The notes below the pieces were generated by a model that made no database searches, was not told the origin of the DNA, and saw only the letters and a list, made by a program, of their open reading frames with translations. A DNA stretch of 64,000 nucleotides from Alitta virens (Eukaryota > Annelida > Polychaeta > Phyllodocida > Nereididae): contig OW028579.1 in the NCBI GenBank assembly GCA_932294295.1, positions 1,443,085-1,507,084 of the forward strand, in the 5' to 3' direction. The position numbers and the translations under genes were made by a program. Positions 44,373 through 56,642 of this stretch are shown one piece after another; position 1 is the first letter of the stretch, and each line of letters begins with the position of its first letter.

Positions 44373-44745
44373 ATCTATCTTTGCTATTTGGGGGTCCAAT
44401 TCTCAAAGAAATGAGTCAAATGGCCTTAACATGAACGCTTGGACACGTATGGAACAATCTCAATTATTACCCCTTAAACTTAAAAGTATTTAATTGTTAA
44501 TGAAGCTTTAAGAGCTACTTTTAAAGACTTTAGGATTAGATGAACTTTTCATGAAAAGAACCAGATCTTATGATGTTTAAAGACAATACTGTAATAGTTT
44601 TATCGTTGTAATAATAAAGTTATTCAACATCTCTGTAGGCTGAAATTGTATTATCATGTTTGAATTCATCTCTACTTAACATTTAGTGATAGAACAGGGC
44701 TGAATAAATCCTAAACTTCACAAATCATACTTGTCTACAATTTGT
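44373..44745. other. AT-rich non-coding DNA
   Basis: Nothing recognisable. Confidence 0.4.
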
Positions 44746-44746
44746 T

Positions 44747-44813
44747 TTTGTCAGTCAGCCAGTCTGCCAATCAGCCAGCCAGTCAGCCAGTCAGTCAGTC
44801 AGTCAGTCGTTGA
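44747..44813. repeat. (CAGT)n/(CAGC) tetranucleotide array
   Basis: GTCAGTCAGCCAGTCTGCC units, ending in CAGTCAGTCAGTCAGTC. Confidence 0.9.
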
Positions 44814-45066
44814 AGCAGTCTGTTCTCCACCATTTCATATATTTAAACCTTTTCACACATACAGTAGTACTAGGAAATTTGAAAACTAACTCTTAAGTCT
44901 GGAGTTACACTCATTAAGGCCACTACTGATACCTCATACTTAACTAGTAAAAGCTCTATCCAAATCTATCTTGGAATCAAGAAATATAAGATCCAGTTGA
45001 TCGGTTCTATTCTTTTAAAAAGTCAAATAATATATATTTACATATTACCTGTACACAGCTTTACAT

Positions 45067-45193
45067 GCCACTTGCGTTTTCCACGAGAAGGATAAACGCA
45101 TGGAAAACGCATGGTTTTTGGCTAATTATAATGAGGTGAAAACCATGCGTTTATATAAACGCATGGAAAATGCACGTGGCACAATTGGCCATG
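45067..45193. mobile_element. Palindromic MITE (family F), 5'-truncated
   Basis: GCCACTTGCGTTTTCCACGAG on the left and GCACGTGGCACAATTGGCCATG on the right, with the same ATGCGTTT modules. The outer GGCCAAATGT of the left arm is missing. Confidence 0.82.
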
Positions 45194-45235
45194 AAGCATA
45201 AATGGAGGACACATGCTATCGAATAGCAAGTATGT

Positions 45236-45282
45236 CAAGAGATAGGTGCAGATAGGTGCAGATAGGTTCAGATAGGTTTGCT
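45236..45282 (+). repeat. 11-bp tandem repeat, four copies
   Basis: GATAGGTGCAGATAGGTGCA then GATAGGTTCAGATAGGTTT. Confidence 0.9.
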
Positions 45283-45285
45283 TCA

Positions 45286-45740
45286 GAGTCAGCCACTTTC
45301 GATATAGTTCTTTCCATGTAATAGCTTTTAGTCCGATTGACCTAAATCTTATATTCACTCCTTTTAAGAGAGGTCTGTAACTGTGTACTTTTAGGCAATC
45401 ATATTCAGTTGGGCTCAGGTGGGTGCTACTAATAGAAATTTACAGAGATTGGTTTTTGGAGGATAAAATCTAGAAAGAAACAAGAAACATTGTATGCGTT
45501 CCTGGAAAACCCCAGTAAATAACATTGAAAACTTCATTGTATAGGAGGTGGGTGAATACATATTAAAATCTTAGCCATTTAGATTGTGTGTAAGATTACT
45601 GGTCTCAAAGCATCTTTATCTTTTTTGGTAGGTAGCCTTAAGTACTTAAGTAGTCGGATATTAGTTATTGGTCCTTAATGACTGCCTTGTCATTAAACAT
45701 TATTCATCTTTAAAGTCGACTTAATTTGGGATTTAAAATC
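45286..45740. other. Unassigned DNA
   Basis: No recognisable feature. Confidence 0.4.
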
Positions 45741-45744
45741 GCAC

Positions 45745-45905
45745 CCACCCAGATAGCATCTGATATCGTTTTGACGTCGACCCCATGTTGGCGACATCGG
45801 ACCATCATCGGGCCAACATTGGGCCGACGTAGCATGTTATCGAAGCTGCCGCAGATAACATGGCAATTAACATCAGCCAACGTCAGACGGATCTGGAATG
45901 CCTTC
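45745..45905. repeat. ACATTGGGCC-family element
   Basis: Starts CACCCAGATAGCATCTG, contains ATCGGGCCAACATTGGGCC and related modules, and ends with GATCTGGAATGCC. Frames of 68 and 71 codons on opposite strands here are incidental. Confidence 0.55.
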
Positions 45906-45995
45906 TTGGATAATGCAACTAACAAGAGTTAATTATTGAAACTGAATGAATTACAGATATATAGTAAGGGAAGTCGACCAAAAATTGGCTCAACG

Positions 45996-46116
45996 TCCCG
46001 GATAGCATTCCAAATCGGCCCAGCATCGTTTCTATGTTGGCCATCATCATTACAACATCGTATCAACATCGCCGACGTCATGCTGATGTTGAGTCGATTT
46101 GGAATGCTATCTGGGG
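45996..46116. mobile_element. ACATTGGGCC-family foldback with 22-bp terminal inverted repeats
   Basis: Ends read CCCGGATAGCATTCCAAATC and, inverted, CCCAGATAGCATTCCAAATC (20 of 22 match). The 77-bp interior has repeated AACATCG, ATGTTGG and GACGTCATGCTGATGTTG modules. This is the cleanest copy and shows that the dispersed CCAACAT motifs belong to a small inverted-repeat element. Adjacent 46117-46195 holds another partial copy ending ATGCTATCCGCG. Confidence 0.75.
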
Positions 46117-46195
46117 TTGATATGAAGTTGGTAATGCTCAGCCAACATCAATCCAACATCAAGTCAAATTGAATGTGACATGCTATCCGCGATGA

Positions 46196-46643
46196 TTTTT
46201 TTCATTCGAAAGAAACTAGGTGACTATACCAGAGTCGCATCATTTTGCTATTTTTGTCAACTACCTAAACAGGTATAACCGTTGTAATTTCAGGGCATTT
46301 CCTGCTGGGTGGAAGCCGCCAAGAACTTTAATCAATTTAATGATACGTGTAATTTCTTCTCGATGTTCAATTTAACACTTTTTCGTATCGACATGGATAA
46401 AATAGGCTAGTAGCACGCATTTACATTGAAACTTCACATTTAGGACCATCCAATATGATAATCAACCTATATTTTATAATTCGATTTTAAATGTATAGGG
46501 CAGTAAGAGGTTGTAGATGAAGGGATGAAGGAAGCCAGCCACCAAACTAAAAAAACAAAAACATCAAAATAAATAAATGCTAATGTAAAGTTAGAAACCC
46601 ATTACAGCTGGACATCATATACAGTGATGGAAATAAGTTCAGT
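46196..46643. other. Unassigned DNA
   Basis: No recognisable feature. Confidence 0.4.
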
Positions 46644-46645
46644 AT

Positions 46646-47137
46646 GGTGGCTGGGGGGGGGGGGGGGACATGAAAAACTTATTTTTTTACTATATTTCGT
46701 TCCAACGAAATAATATCTCATTCTAACGAGATAACATCTCGTTTCAATGAGATAACATCTTGTCCCAATGAAAAACTATCGTCCCAACGAAAAACTATCT
46801 GGTCCAAGCGAGATAATATCTCGTTCAAACGAGATAATGTCTTGTCCCAACAAAAAACTATCTTGCCAAACGAGAACAACTTAATTTTACGTTAGGACAA
46901 GATACTTTATCGTTGGAACAAGATATTATTTCGTTAGAACGAGATATTATTTCGTGCAGACGAGAAAGTATTTTATTCAAACGAGATAGTATCTCGTCTT
47001 AACGAGATAGTACCTCGTCAAACGAGATAAGAAAGACTTCTCGTTAGAACGATTAAATTTTACTTTCTCGCTAGAACAATTTATTTTCTTGTTTGAATGA
47101 GATATAAATAAAATGTCCATGTCCCCTCCCAGCCACC
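46646..47137. mobile_element. Inverted-repeat element filled with AACGAGATAATATCTCGTT palindromes
   Basis: Outer ends match as inverted repeats: GGTGGCTGGGGGG...GACATG on the left and CATGTCCCCTCCCAGCCACC on the right. The 420-bp interior is about 20 diverged units of roughly 21 bp, each a short palindrome ATCTCGTTNNAACGAGATA. No ORF. The repeated palindromes mean the array can pair in many registers. Whether units spread by slippage, conversion or transposition cannot be told from one copy. Confidence 0.82.
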
Positions 47138-48984
47138 GTCCTTTCGTATTCTCCTGATGGCATTAAATTTGTAATAACTACCAGCCTAATATTAGGCAAT
47201 GTCTCCATATAATATTGACTTTATTAAGTACACTGGCAAAACAGCCCATACCCTGGGCAGACAAGAATTTAGACAAGAAAATTACTTTTCCTGGAAAAGT
47301 ATTTGTCAAAAACCTCCTCCATTACATTTTTCACCACCATACATAAATTGCAACCGAGAAATTTTTTGAATACATTTGTTAACGCCAAGAGTGAAGTCAA
47401 GAAAGTTCATTTAGACACGTTTTGACTAAGAACTTAAGAAGTCAATGTGACTAATAACATAGAGAACACTGACTAAAGACAGGCTGACTACAATGTCAGA
47501 TAAACTGACTGTTTCTCAGAATGGTCAGGCATTCTGGACACAGTCCAAACGTCAGCGGTTAATCAAAATGTCTAAAACGATGGCCGTTTTGGCGATCAGC
47601 CAGGCAGGGAGATTTTCTCTGTAAAGAATAAGCCTTTTTTTCGGTTTTACTTGCTTTTCATGTGGGTTTTTTGCTGTCGTATGGCCTCCAGAAGACTGTC
47701 ACATCTCGCTATGGTTTATATTTCTGTCCTATCCAGTTTTTAAGATGGTAGGTTTAGGATTTATAATCCCTCTCATCAAATTTCTAAGGCCTCCTTGTTA
47801 ATCTTCATGGGAAGTGGACTTAATTCCTTTGCAAAAATAGTTTTCTGATTGAGAAAAGTTTATGTCTAGTAATCAACAGCTGCTCTTGAGGAGATGGGTT
47901 TAATTCCTGAGTTGGCTAATACATGCACGAAAGCTCAAAATAAGGGCAGCCTTTTTTGTATTTCGCACAAAATCATCATGATTTACACTGTACTGAGATT
48001 TGAGATTTTGATATTTGATATATTTATGGCAAAAATACAAATTATCGAATTTCATTTAACAATTTGTATTTTATTTCTTATCATTATACATGCATTAAGT
48101 ATTACATTACAATGCACATGTCAAAAACTAAATAAGGCTTGAATGATAAAATGTTGAATAACTTTTTAGGTACAGGGTGAAACGTGACCAAGACATTTTG
48201 TCATATGAATACATTCTGTTGTCTAACCAGGTTTTAATTTCATCAAGATATATTCCAAATAAGAAAAAGAAGGAAAAAATTTAAAGCATACAACACCACA
48301 GCATTTATAGCAACAGCATTTTGTGTGCCTGGCATATACTTCAGTTTCTATGAACAAAATAAATAAACTGCTTCAAATTTGATTTGTAATGTACTAACTT
48401 TCCAAGTGTCAGAACGTGAAATTGGTTTTATCTCACAAATAGCATTAATTCGCCTGATTTTACAACAGGAAACCACCAGATTCACGATTTATCAGCTCGT
48501 TATTATTGCATATAGTATCAATAACCCCGATTGTTGCATCTTATTGTACCATAGAATAAAGCAGCTGCCATATGGCGAAACCCACCCATCAGAAAGGCCA
48601 ATACCCATGGATGTCACATCGCGCATGTCACAAAAGACGCGTCATAAAATGACGAGTCTCATTATCTACTTGGCATGACAGGGATTCCAAGTGCTTAGTG
48701 AAAGGATGACATGACAACAGCCATCTATGAGCAGCTAAATGGCAGGTCAGAAGTGCGGGACATCGATGTGGCTTTTGTGCATTAAGCGATGATACGTGCA
48801 ACAAGTCGGGTTTATTCGCAATCACTTCCGGCGGTATAGAATTTAGGGTTTTCCCGGACGAAGCCAAGTCAACAGTCCATGTCTCAATGCGACTAGTTGG
48901 CCAGATATATAACCATTAACCAGCTACCAGAGGCAGACATAAGGACAAGATGACAAGGCTTGGAGTCAATGCATTGTTATACAT
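47138..48984. other. Unassigned DNA
   Basis: 1.8 kb without recognised repeats. Frames of 82 (47894-48142, hydrophobic), 99 (48379-48678) and 79 codons (minus, 48628-48867) show no recognised family. Confidence 0.35.
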
Positions 48985-49115
48985 CTACCACATAGGTGGG
49001 GTCTTTCACCTTGAAGTTCATCGATAGCATAGACACCGAATACACGGCACCTCCAATTTAACGTCTTGTGGGAATCGTTCAACATTCACCTGAGATGGGA
49101 AATAAACCCAGGTTC
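48985..49115 (-). mobile_element. SINE family S2 fragment, diverged
   Basis: GGTGGGGTCTTTCACCTTG, ATAGCATAGACACCGAATAC, CACCTCCAATTTAACGTC and AAACCCAGGTTCAAAAT match S2 in order on the minus strand. Confidence 0.65.
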
Positions 49116-49221
49116 AAAATCTTGGCTGGGTCCTCACAAACTGTAGCTTAAGACATTTGCATAATATGTAAGATTGTTTTCCGCTTTGTACTTATTTTAG
49201 AATTATTAAGAAAAACATATA

Positions 49222-49345
49222 TGCCAGCCGATGTGGTGTGCCCAGATGGCATGCCAGTCCGGTCGAAGTTGGCAGCAATTTGGCCAACATTGGCTGATGC
49301 TGAACATTGAGCTGATGTGGCATGCAATGCTTTATCTGGATTTTC
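49222..49345. repeat. ACATTGGGCC-family element
   Basis: GCCCAGATGGCATGCCAG at the left and GCATGCAATGCTTTATCTGG at the right resemble the family ends; the interior has GGCCAACATTGGCTGATGC. Confidence 0.5.
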
Positions 49346-51250
49346 TGATTTCCAGACCTATTGGTGGTTGGAGAATAAAGAGAGTTTTTTTAAGCATTAC
49401 TAGCTTCTATGTCTATCTGCGTTTCGTGTCTGTATTCTCTCACGAGGTATATGAAATGACAGACTAACAGACTGACAGAAACGCATGCTTCAGATCCTGC
49501 TGCGTTTGATGGATTCAATTTGTGAGCGAGCATACATTGCATGAAACCATCCACTTTGATCAAGATAAGCTTGATAAGAAGGGGAACGATTTGTATGAAT
49601 TGAATTCATGTATTCATGGCAGTGCTTTAAGATCCAATAAATGTTCTCTTTGACATTGGCAAGCTGAGTGGGGCGGGCAGGTAACCACTTTGAATGTTTA
49701 TGGAGTTGCTTCCATATCTTGGTGTGCAATCTGGCAACGATATATAAGCGGAAATGTCAAGAACTGCAAAGTATAGCCTCATCTGGGGCACAAACAAATA
49801 TGAGAGTTCTAATTTGGAATGGAGAAAGTTTTAAAGAACTGCATCACTTTAAGATGGTATGGATAATCTTAAACAGCAATTGAAAGAAACTGGGTGCCAA
49901 CAATTTGAGAAATTACATCTTTAAATCTAGAAAATTTAAAGCAAAATCGGAAAATGGCATCCTTTGATTTGAGATTCATGAAACAGAATAGGTGCATGAC
50001 AAATACCACAATTCCTCAAAGCACAAGAAGATATTTTTTTATGACTATGAAGATAAAAAGAGAAAACATTCAAAGCAAGGGAATGGGTCCATTTTCACAG
50101 ATCTCACAGCTTTCATTTTGCACAAATCTTGTCTAGAACACACTCATTTTATATGTTCTATATTGACTGACCTTCAGACCAAAGATAAAATATGCATCAT
50201 AAGAAACTCTCCCAAAAATGACAATAGTAACTGGTCTTTCCAGTTGTTTCTTCCTCTTTCCATAACAGTTTCCTATTGGACTTTGTTTTGGTTGCTTAGC
50301 ACTGTCTCTGAGAATCAAAAGAAAGTTTTCTACTTGTTTCCTAACTTAGAGCAAGTACTTGGTAAGAAACTTCAAAAAGGTCAAAAGAAAAAAAAAACAG
50401 AAAAAAAAAATGGGAAAAGAGACAAAAAAGTCTGAGGCAATTCTCGTGACTATGAAGGTCTTATGGTCGAAACTTTCAACCAATGGGAAGATGCCATATA
50501 TATATATCTGACGTCATCGTAGTTCTATCCAATCCACCAGGTGAGGTTAATTTGCAACGCCCTCTATTGAGATGTGGCACACCAATTTTCTGACCTCCTG
50601 TAGCGAAAACTAGGCAAGATAAGAACGTCATCAAAACCTCATCAGAGAAATAAGAAGATGGATAAGTAAGGCTATTGGGCATAGATGGCATTACTTTGCT
50701 GCTCTGCAGTTGTGCAATCCAAGCCATAGGACTAAGTTACAACTCTCCTGGTATTCAGAGACATATATAATATGGGAACACAATAAGTGGGAGTGGGTTA
50801 TTATCACTAACTTCTGATAAAATCAGATACAGACTCCAGTACAGACAGGAAAAGAAAATTATTTATTTTTATTAAGAAACTATCACGTTAATTCAAATGA
50901 GAATTAGGCACGGAAAACTGAAAAATATCAGAATATATTATGTGAGCTTAGAAGACTTCCATTTATTATATAATAAATGATATTCAGTCAGACAAAATTC
51001 CAGATGGCAGATGGAATGATGATAAGTTTTGAGTCCACACCATGTTAGAATCGAATTGGTGAGGTGGCCTTTATTGCGAGGTAATGTGCTTGTCAGCAAT
51101 ACACTGGGGTCCAAAGTTGTGTGGTCTTAATAGGGAGGTGGTTTTAATGGTAAATCCCAGATATCCTTTTGCATTTCTTGTCAGTATCACCATGCATACT
51201 GTTAAGGAACTACTGGTTTGAAGCATTGGTTAACTTTGAACACTAATCAC
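49346..51250. other. Unassigned DNA
   Basis: 1.9 kb. The 147-codon plus frame 49992-50435 ends in a Lys-rich stretch from an A-run and has no recognised domain. The minus frame 49490-49729 (79 codons) is likewise unrecognised. Confidence 0.3.
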
Positions 51251-51254
51251 ATAA

Positions 51255-51659
51255 TGGTGCACTGTCTGTCAAATTTGCACATTAAAATAACGATATAAAT
51301 CAATACTGCCTTCTTGTCTCATGATATTTTTCACCATTACATATCCACTTTAGTACAACTATTTAGTTTTAATTTACAATACATAATATAAATATTAGTT
51401 TTTCATGCCATCAAAAACTCAATATGTAAACAAACCCAGTGATGACGTCACAATACTAAACAATGGTGATAAAGTCATTTCTATTGTGTTTCCAATGTTT
51501 TGGTCAGGATTTTCTCTCAATGTACAATTAGTTTTCAGTAATTAATGTCCGATAAAATCATTAGATCACACAAATTTAGTGTGCCTTGATTAATAAAGGT
51601 TATTTATGAACTATTCGATTGAGTCTTACAAAATCGCAAATTTGTCAGACAGTATTGCT
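51255..51659 (-). mobile_element. TTAA-flanked MITE, copy 3 (family A)
   Basis: Minus-oriented. Terminal TGGTGCACTGTCTGTCAAA on one side, preceded by ATAA (decayed TTAA), and CAGACAGTATTGCT then TTAA (51660-51663) on the other. It is the only copy that keeps an intact TGACGTCA in the centre. Confidence 0.83.
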
Positions 51660-51663
51660 TTAA

Positions 51664-53067
51664 ACATCTTTACTACATGAGGCTGAACCAAGCAATCTAC
51701 ATATAACTACAGCCTGCGTGCTGGAAGAAACTTAGAAGTATGCCATCATGATACATCGGAATTTCGACGATTCTAATTCCACTTCATATTGTTCTTTGCT
51801 CTGCATATAGGCATAGCTGTTTCAATCCTAGTCAGTAACACAAAATGTCACTCTTTTCTGTATACTCTTTCTGTTCATTTTGTAATCTTGATTAGCTTAA
51901 ACACAGTAATATTAAACTAAAAACTCAACGGTTTGTGAAACTGGAATTTCCGCAGACAATGCGAATGGCAATTTCTTGATTCAAAATCTATCTATGATAT
52001 ATATTATATCATATTTTTCACCATTGTTTTGATCACTATTAAGACCACCTCACCATGCACTAGATCATACAATTTTGCACCATGTAGTCTTAATGGCGAG
52101 CCTCAGTTGCGTCTGCAAGGAGTTTCACTCTACCCTGTCATATTACCTATTAGGTGATTAACCAAATCAATCTTTCCCCTATTAATTAATTAGGAATAAA
52201 ACGAGCAATTCTGTCACTTTCCAAGATTCACAGAGAATCAGGACAGTCCTTTAAGCACGAACCCAATTAATTAAAACCTTCAGTGCTCTAGTTTTGTTCT
52301 TTTAAAGGGGATCTCATTTCTTTTTTTCTAAAGCAAAAAAGGGAACCAAGTGAAGACAGCCAATTCTCATTAGCCTACTTCGCTGTTTCTTTCCAAAGTG
52401 GGAGATCAGCTGCATTAGAGCTTAATTGGTCAACTGCTTAGCCGATTAATTGCTAAATTGCCTAACAAGACTGGGCAGTCTTTGAGCTGCCTTGGGGGGA
52501 TTGTAGCCAGTGACCCGCACTGTACTCAGTATGGACTGCATCATTCTATCAGACACGTGTTCAGCTTCAAAAGAACTTCAGTACAATTCGGATTTAAAAA
52601 TCCCTTTTGTGCGAAAGTTTTGAGAATGTTTTTATATGTTTAGTTTGCGCATCTGATGTCCAGCCTACATTGCACACGGAAAAATTTTGCAACAAGAATT
52701 TGATCTGTTTGCATGGTGTCCAGGAAAAGGCCGCTCGATATCTAGATAATAGATGTTTATGCCGAACAAGTAAGATTTATGTAAAAATGTCAGTCAACCT
52801 GCATGAGTCTATATCAAGAACAGTGAACTGGACAGTCTTTCGAACACTATGTAAAATTTCCTTTAGCCTCAAATATAGATTTAAACTAAAAAAAAATCAG
52901 TAAAAATAGAGCCCACCACAACAGCACCTTGCAATTTAGACCAATTTTGAACCTGTAATGACATTACACTCTATCTTTCAGTGTTACTGGTCTAAAGCCT
53001 AGGCAGCTTACATGATTAGGTGTAAAAGGCAGATTTAATGATACAATTATTTATAAGGCTTGCAATC
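51664..53067. other. Unassigned DNA
   Basis: 1.4 kb without recognised repeats. Frames 52458-52643 and 52607-52903 (61 and 98 codons) are unrecognised. Confidence 0.35.
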
Positions 53068-53071
53068 TTAA

Positions 53072-53476
53072 AGGTGCACTGTCTGTCAAATTTGCCCATA
53101 AAATTAATGATATAAATCAATACTGCCTTCTTGTTTCATGATATATTTTACCATTACATACCCATTTTTGGTCAACAATTTAGTTGTAATTTACAATAAA
53201 TTATATAAATATTAGTTTTTCATGCCATCAAAAACTCAATGTGTAGACAAATCCAGTGATGACATCACAATACTGAACAATGGTGATGATGTCATTTCCA
53301 TTGTGTTTCCAATGTTTTGGTCTGGATTTTCTCTCAATGTATGGTTTATTTTTAAATAATTTATGTCTTATAAATCATTAGATCACACAAATTTAGTGCG
53401 CCTTGATTAATAAAGGTTATTTATGAACTATTTGATTGAGTCTTATAAAATTGCTAGTGTTACAGACAGTGCAGCT
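53072..53476 (-). mobile_element. TTAA-flanked MITE, copy 4 (family A)
   Basis: 405 bp between perfect TTAA words (53068-53071, 53477-53480); ends AGGTGCACTGTCTGTCAAA and the complement of AGCTGCACTGTCTG. Read in the element orientation the CRE-like centre is TGATGTCA. Confidence 0.9.
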
Positions 53477-53730
53477 TTAAGCATGTCATAAAAGTAGCCC
53501 ACGGGTTGGGTCTTTTCCTAATTCCCCGCCCTGCAAAGACGTAGAATACAAAACACCATCCCATGCGAATGCCTTCTGACTGAGATATTATATGGTTGAT
53601 GCCTTTTATCCTCTTATCAGCCACCTGGTCGCAATAAATTTAGACTGTACTTACTTCAATCAATTCAGCTACTTAATGCCAGTACAGTCAATCCTACAAA
53701 TGTATCTAACAGTAAACGAACTCTTCAATA

Positions 53731-54033
53731 GTCTTTTCACTGAGCAGCCCTGAATTCAGCAAGACATATTTCCTCTCCTCTTATTACTCATTTTGCTTTT
53801 CAGACAAAGTACATCATAACTGATTCCATAAATGTAATTTTGTCAGGGGAAAAGCGGAAATCAATTGAATGATAAGATGTCAAATATACACTAAATATAC
53901 AGCTGCTGCTGCTAGGATGCACTTTGCTTCAGCCAATCACAATCAAGGGCGGGAACTTTTTCAGCCAATAGGATTGCAGTATTCTGTTGTAGCAACCTGG
54001 TGGAAATATAGCGAACCTTCCGTGAAAATCCCC
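53731..54033 (-). mobile_element. TA-flanked MITE, copy 5 (family B)
   Basis: Between TA at 53729-53730 and 54034-54035. Left end has lost the first few bases (GTCTTTTCACTGAGC); right end CCTTCCGTGAAAATCCCC. Double CCAAT block and GGGCGGGAA core intact. Confidence 0.85.
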
Positions 54034-54035
54034 TA

Positions 54036-54560
54036 TTTAAATCCATTGAGCTGACTTTTCATTTTGTTTATACATATCTAACGGCAACCTGCCTCTAACT
54101 ACTATATTCTTTCTTAGAAGTATTGCCATGGGTGATTGTTCAACACAAGTTTGACTGTATATACCTCACAGGGTGGTCTTAATGTATGACCACACTACAT
54201 GTACAGTGAACAGCTTACATACACCATCTGCCCATCATCTATCTTTCACATGTCTGTTGCACTTGAACACACTAACACGGATGATCATGATAAGGCCAAC
54301 AGCAGTGGGCTGCTTGTTGCGTATGGAGGCAGGATCATCACTTTGGGATGGACGGATGGACAACACTCTGACCAGAGGTCAAGATAGACTCATGGTCATT
54401 CATCACTTTGCCACTATTTGTATGGACACTCAGCATATAGTCTGCCATCCCACTGATATGCTTGGGTAGCTTAGAAGGACAAAAAAATATTCTAAGATAA
54501 CTTTGGCCAAGTTGACTGAATGCTGATGAGTTCTACGGTTGGACCCACATATAGAGAACT
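54036..54560. other. Unassigned DNA
   Basis: Frames of 62 and 98 codons (54173-54469) are unrecognised; no repeat seen. Confidence 0.35.
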
Positions 54561-54561
54561 A

Positions 54562-54668
54562 ATAGATAGATAGAAAGATAGATAGATAGGTAGATAGATA
54601 GATAGATAGATAGATAGATATATAGATAGAGAGATAGATAGACAGACAGACAGATAAACAGATAGATG

Positions 54669-54718
<50 letters not shown>

Positions 54719-54814
54719 CAGATAGATAGAGAGATAGAGAGATAGAGAGATAGAGAGATAGATAGATAGACAGATTGATAGATAGAGAGATAGATAGATA
54801 GATAGATAGATAGG

Positions 54815-54847
<33 letters not shown>

Positions 54848-54925
54848 GGGACAGATAGATATACAGAGAGATAGATAGGCAGACAGACAGACAGACAGAT
54901 AGACAGATAGATAGATAGATATATC
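54562..54925. repeat. (GATA)n/(GACA)n array, about 360 bp
   Basis: Long GATAGATAGATA runs interrupted by GACAGACAGACA and GAGAGATAGAGAG blocks. Minus frames (YLSI repeats, up to 135 codons) are artefacts. Confidence 0.97.
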
Positions 54926-55439
54926 GAAATTGCTACACATGTTTGGAAATCATACATTAGCGGATTTTGCTGTAAGTAAACTTTTTGTTTTCCAAGGAAA
55001 TCTGTCTGACATTTTCAACAACTGTAATCATGGATATTTAAATAACTCTACAAAGGCGATAAAGGAATACAAAACGAAACATTAAAGTGTTTTATATTGT
55101 GTAGTTCTTTACCTAATTCTGATTCGGTCATTACTGGATGTTTTCTGTTATCCTTTGTTTTAAAAATGTTGCACTAATCAACATTTAAAGACACAAAGAA
55201 GCTATTCTGCCTCATTTACTTCTTCCACTAATTAGCTACAAAGGGTATAAATCATTCCAGTCCAGAAATCATTGTGTTAACAAATGTCTTTAATTCTAAT
55301 TAAGCTCATGAGCGATCTACAAGGCATCAATTTGCTAGAACAACAATTACAAAACAATTAGCAGACGTCTACTTCAGATCTACTTAAATAACTGGAAATT
55401 GCAGTTCTACTGTTCTTTGTCCATTACCTCCTGGACCTA
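54926..55439. other. AT-rich non-coding DNA
   Basis: Nothing recognisable. Confidence 0.4.
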
Positions 55440-55885
55440 TCAGAGTGGTTGGTGGCACATTGAAAAAGCTGTTTCCAAGTGTTTGGATTGTCATTTGTAT
55501 AAATATGCGTGTGTGTGTTTAATTTGTTGTACATATCTTGTTCATTGTATTTACTTATGTGTAGACTGAATTGTATGTCATCTTTTCTCAACTTTCACGA
55601 TAGGTGCTCATTATATATCAGTATTACCAGTTGTGTTAATTGTACTAGGTGCTCAAAGATACATATATTTATTATTAGTTCATTACCTGGTGCTGTATAT
55701 AGTTATTTATGTTTTTATTATAGCGTTTAGAAAAATTCATGCCTTTATTTTATTATATTTTCTTTATTTATATGTATATATTATTATTTTCTTCTCTTCC
55801 TTTGCTTCATTTTTTTATTTTTCATGACACATGTATCTGCACTTATATTGCGTTGTCAATAAAAGAATATATATATATATATGCA
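55440..55885 (+). mobile_element. Possible retroelement 3' end with (AT)n tail
   Basis: T-rich sequence ending TTGTCAATAAAAGAATATAT and an AT repeat. This resembles the other AATAAA-plus-simple-repeat tails. It could instead be a host 3' UTR. Confidence 0.35.
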
Positions 55886-56614
55886 ACAAGAATGTGTAGT
55901 ACAAACTTAATCCAGTGATTGTGAGTGATATTTTAGTGAGATTTCACAGATCCATTAATTGTTAGGGCGACTTTTATTCATTCATTCATTCCTATCAAAA
56001 ATAACAATTTAGTTTTATTGACCTATTATTTAGAACTTATTATCACATATGACGTATTCTCTGTAAAAAATAAAGTATGGATTTTCAAACCATTCAAAAA
56101 AAGAATATAATCACTTGGAATAGTCTATCTTGTGCACACTTTTTCATTCGAAATAAACTTTCAGATTAGATAAGATTAAATTTGTTAGATGACCTAGCAT
56201 TAAGGACCACAAGTATTTTTATCCAGATGGTTGCATAGCAAGCCTTCAGGATATTGTCAGAGGATGAGATGTAAGAGAGTGGAACATTCAGGGAAATTTC
56301 CAAATGAATAGCCTCAGTGGATATCAAGCTGAACAGTGTCACATAGGGCTCAGTATGCTTTAAAACATATTGATCACAAATATTCGGCTCGTTCTTTTTA
56401 GAAAGATATCAGTTTGTCTAAAAAAAATGCTAATTTAGGGCTATTTTTGCGGCATTTCGCTGTTTTTGTGGCTCTTGGCCTTGTATGCAACCCACCTCAG
56501 TGCCCCTGGTGGCGATTTTAAGAACTAGGTTCAAGCGGCAAAAATGGCGGGAAACACCGCTAATTGGATCTAATTGGATATCACCTTTTCAGACCTGTCC
56601 AGGAATGCAATTAC
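55886..56614. other. Unassigned DNA
   Basis: No recognisable feature. Confidence 0.4.
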
Positions 56615-56642
56615 AACATGGCCAAGTGTGCCACGTGCGTGC
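56615..56642 (+). mobile_element. Family F terminal fragment
   Basis: ACATGGCCAAGTGTGCCACG continuing to TGCGTGCC matches only the outer left arm of family F, including CACGTG. Confidence 0.6.

Noticed and set aside
49992..50435. 147-codon plus-strand frame as a gene
   Set aside because: Lys-rich end comes from A-runs, no recognised domain, AT-rich composition, and overlapping frames on both strands.
54533..54957. YLSI-repeat frames of 132-135 codons
   Set aside because: Translated GATA microsatellite.
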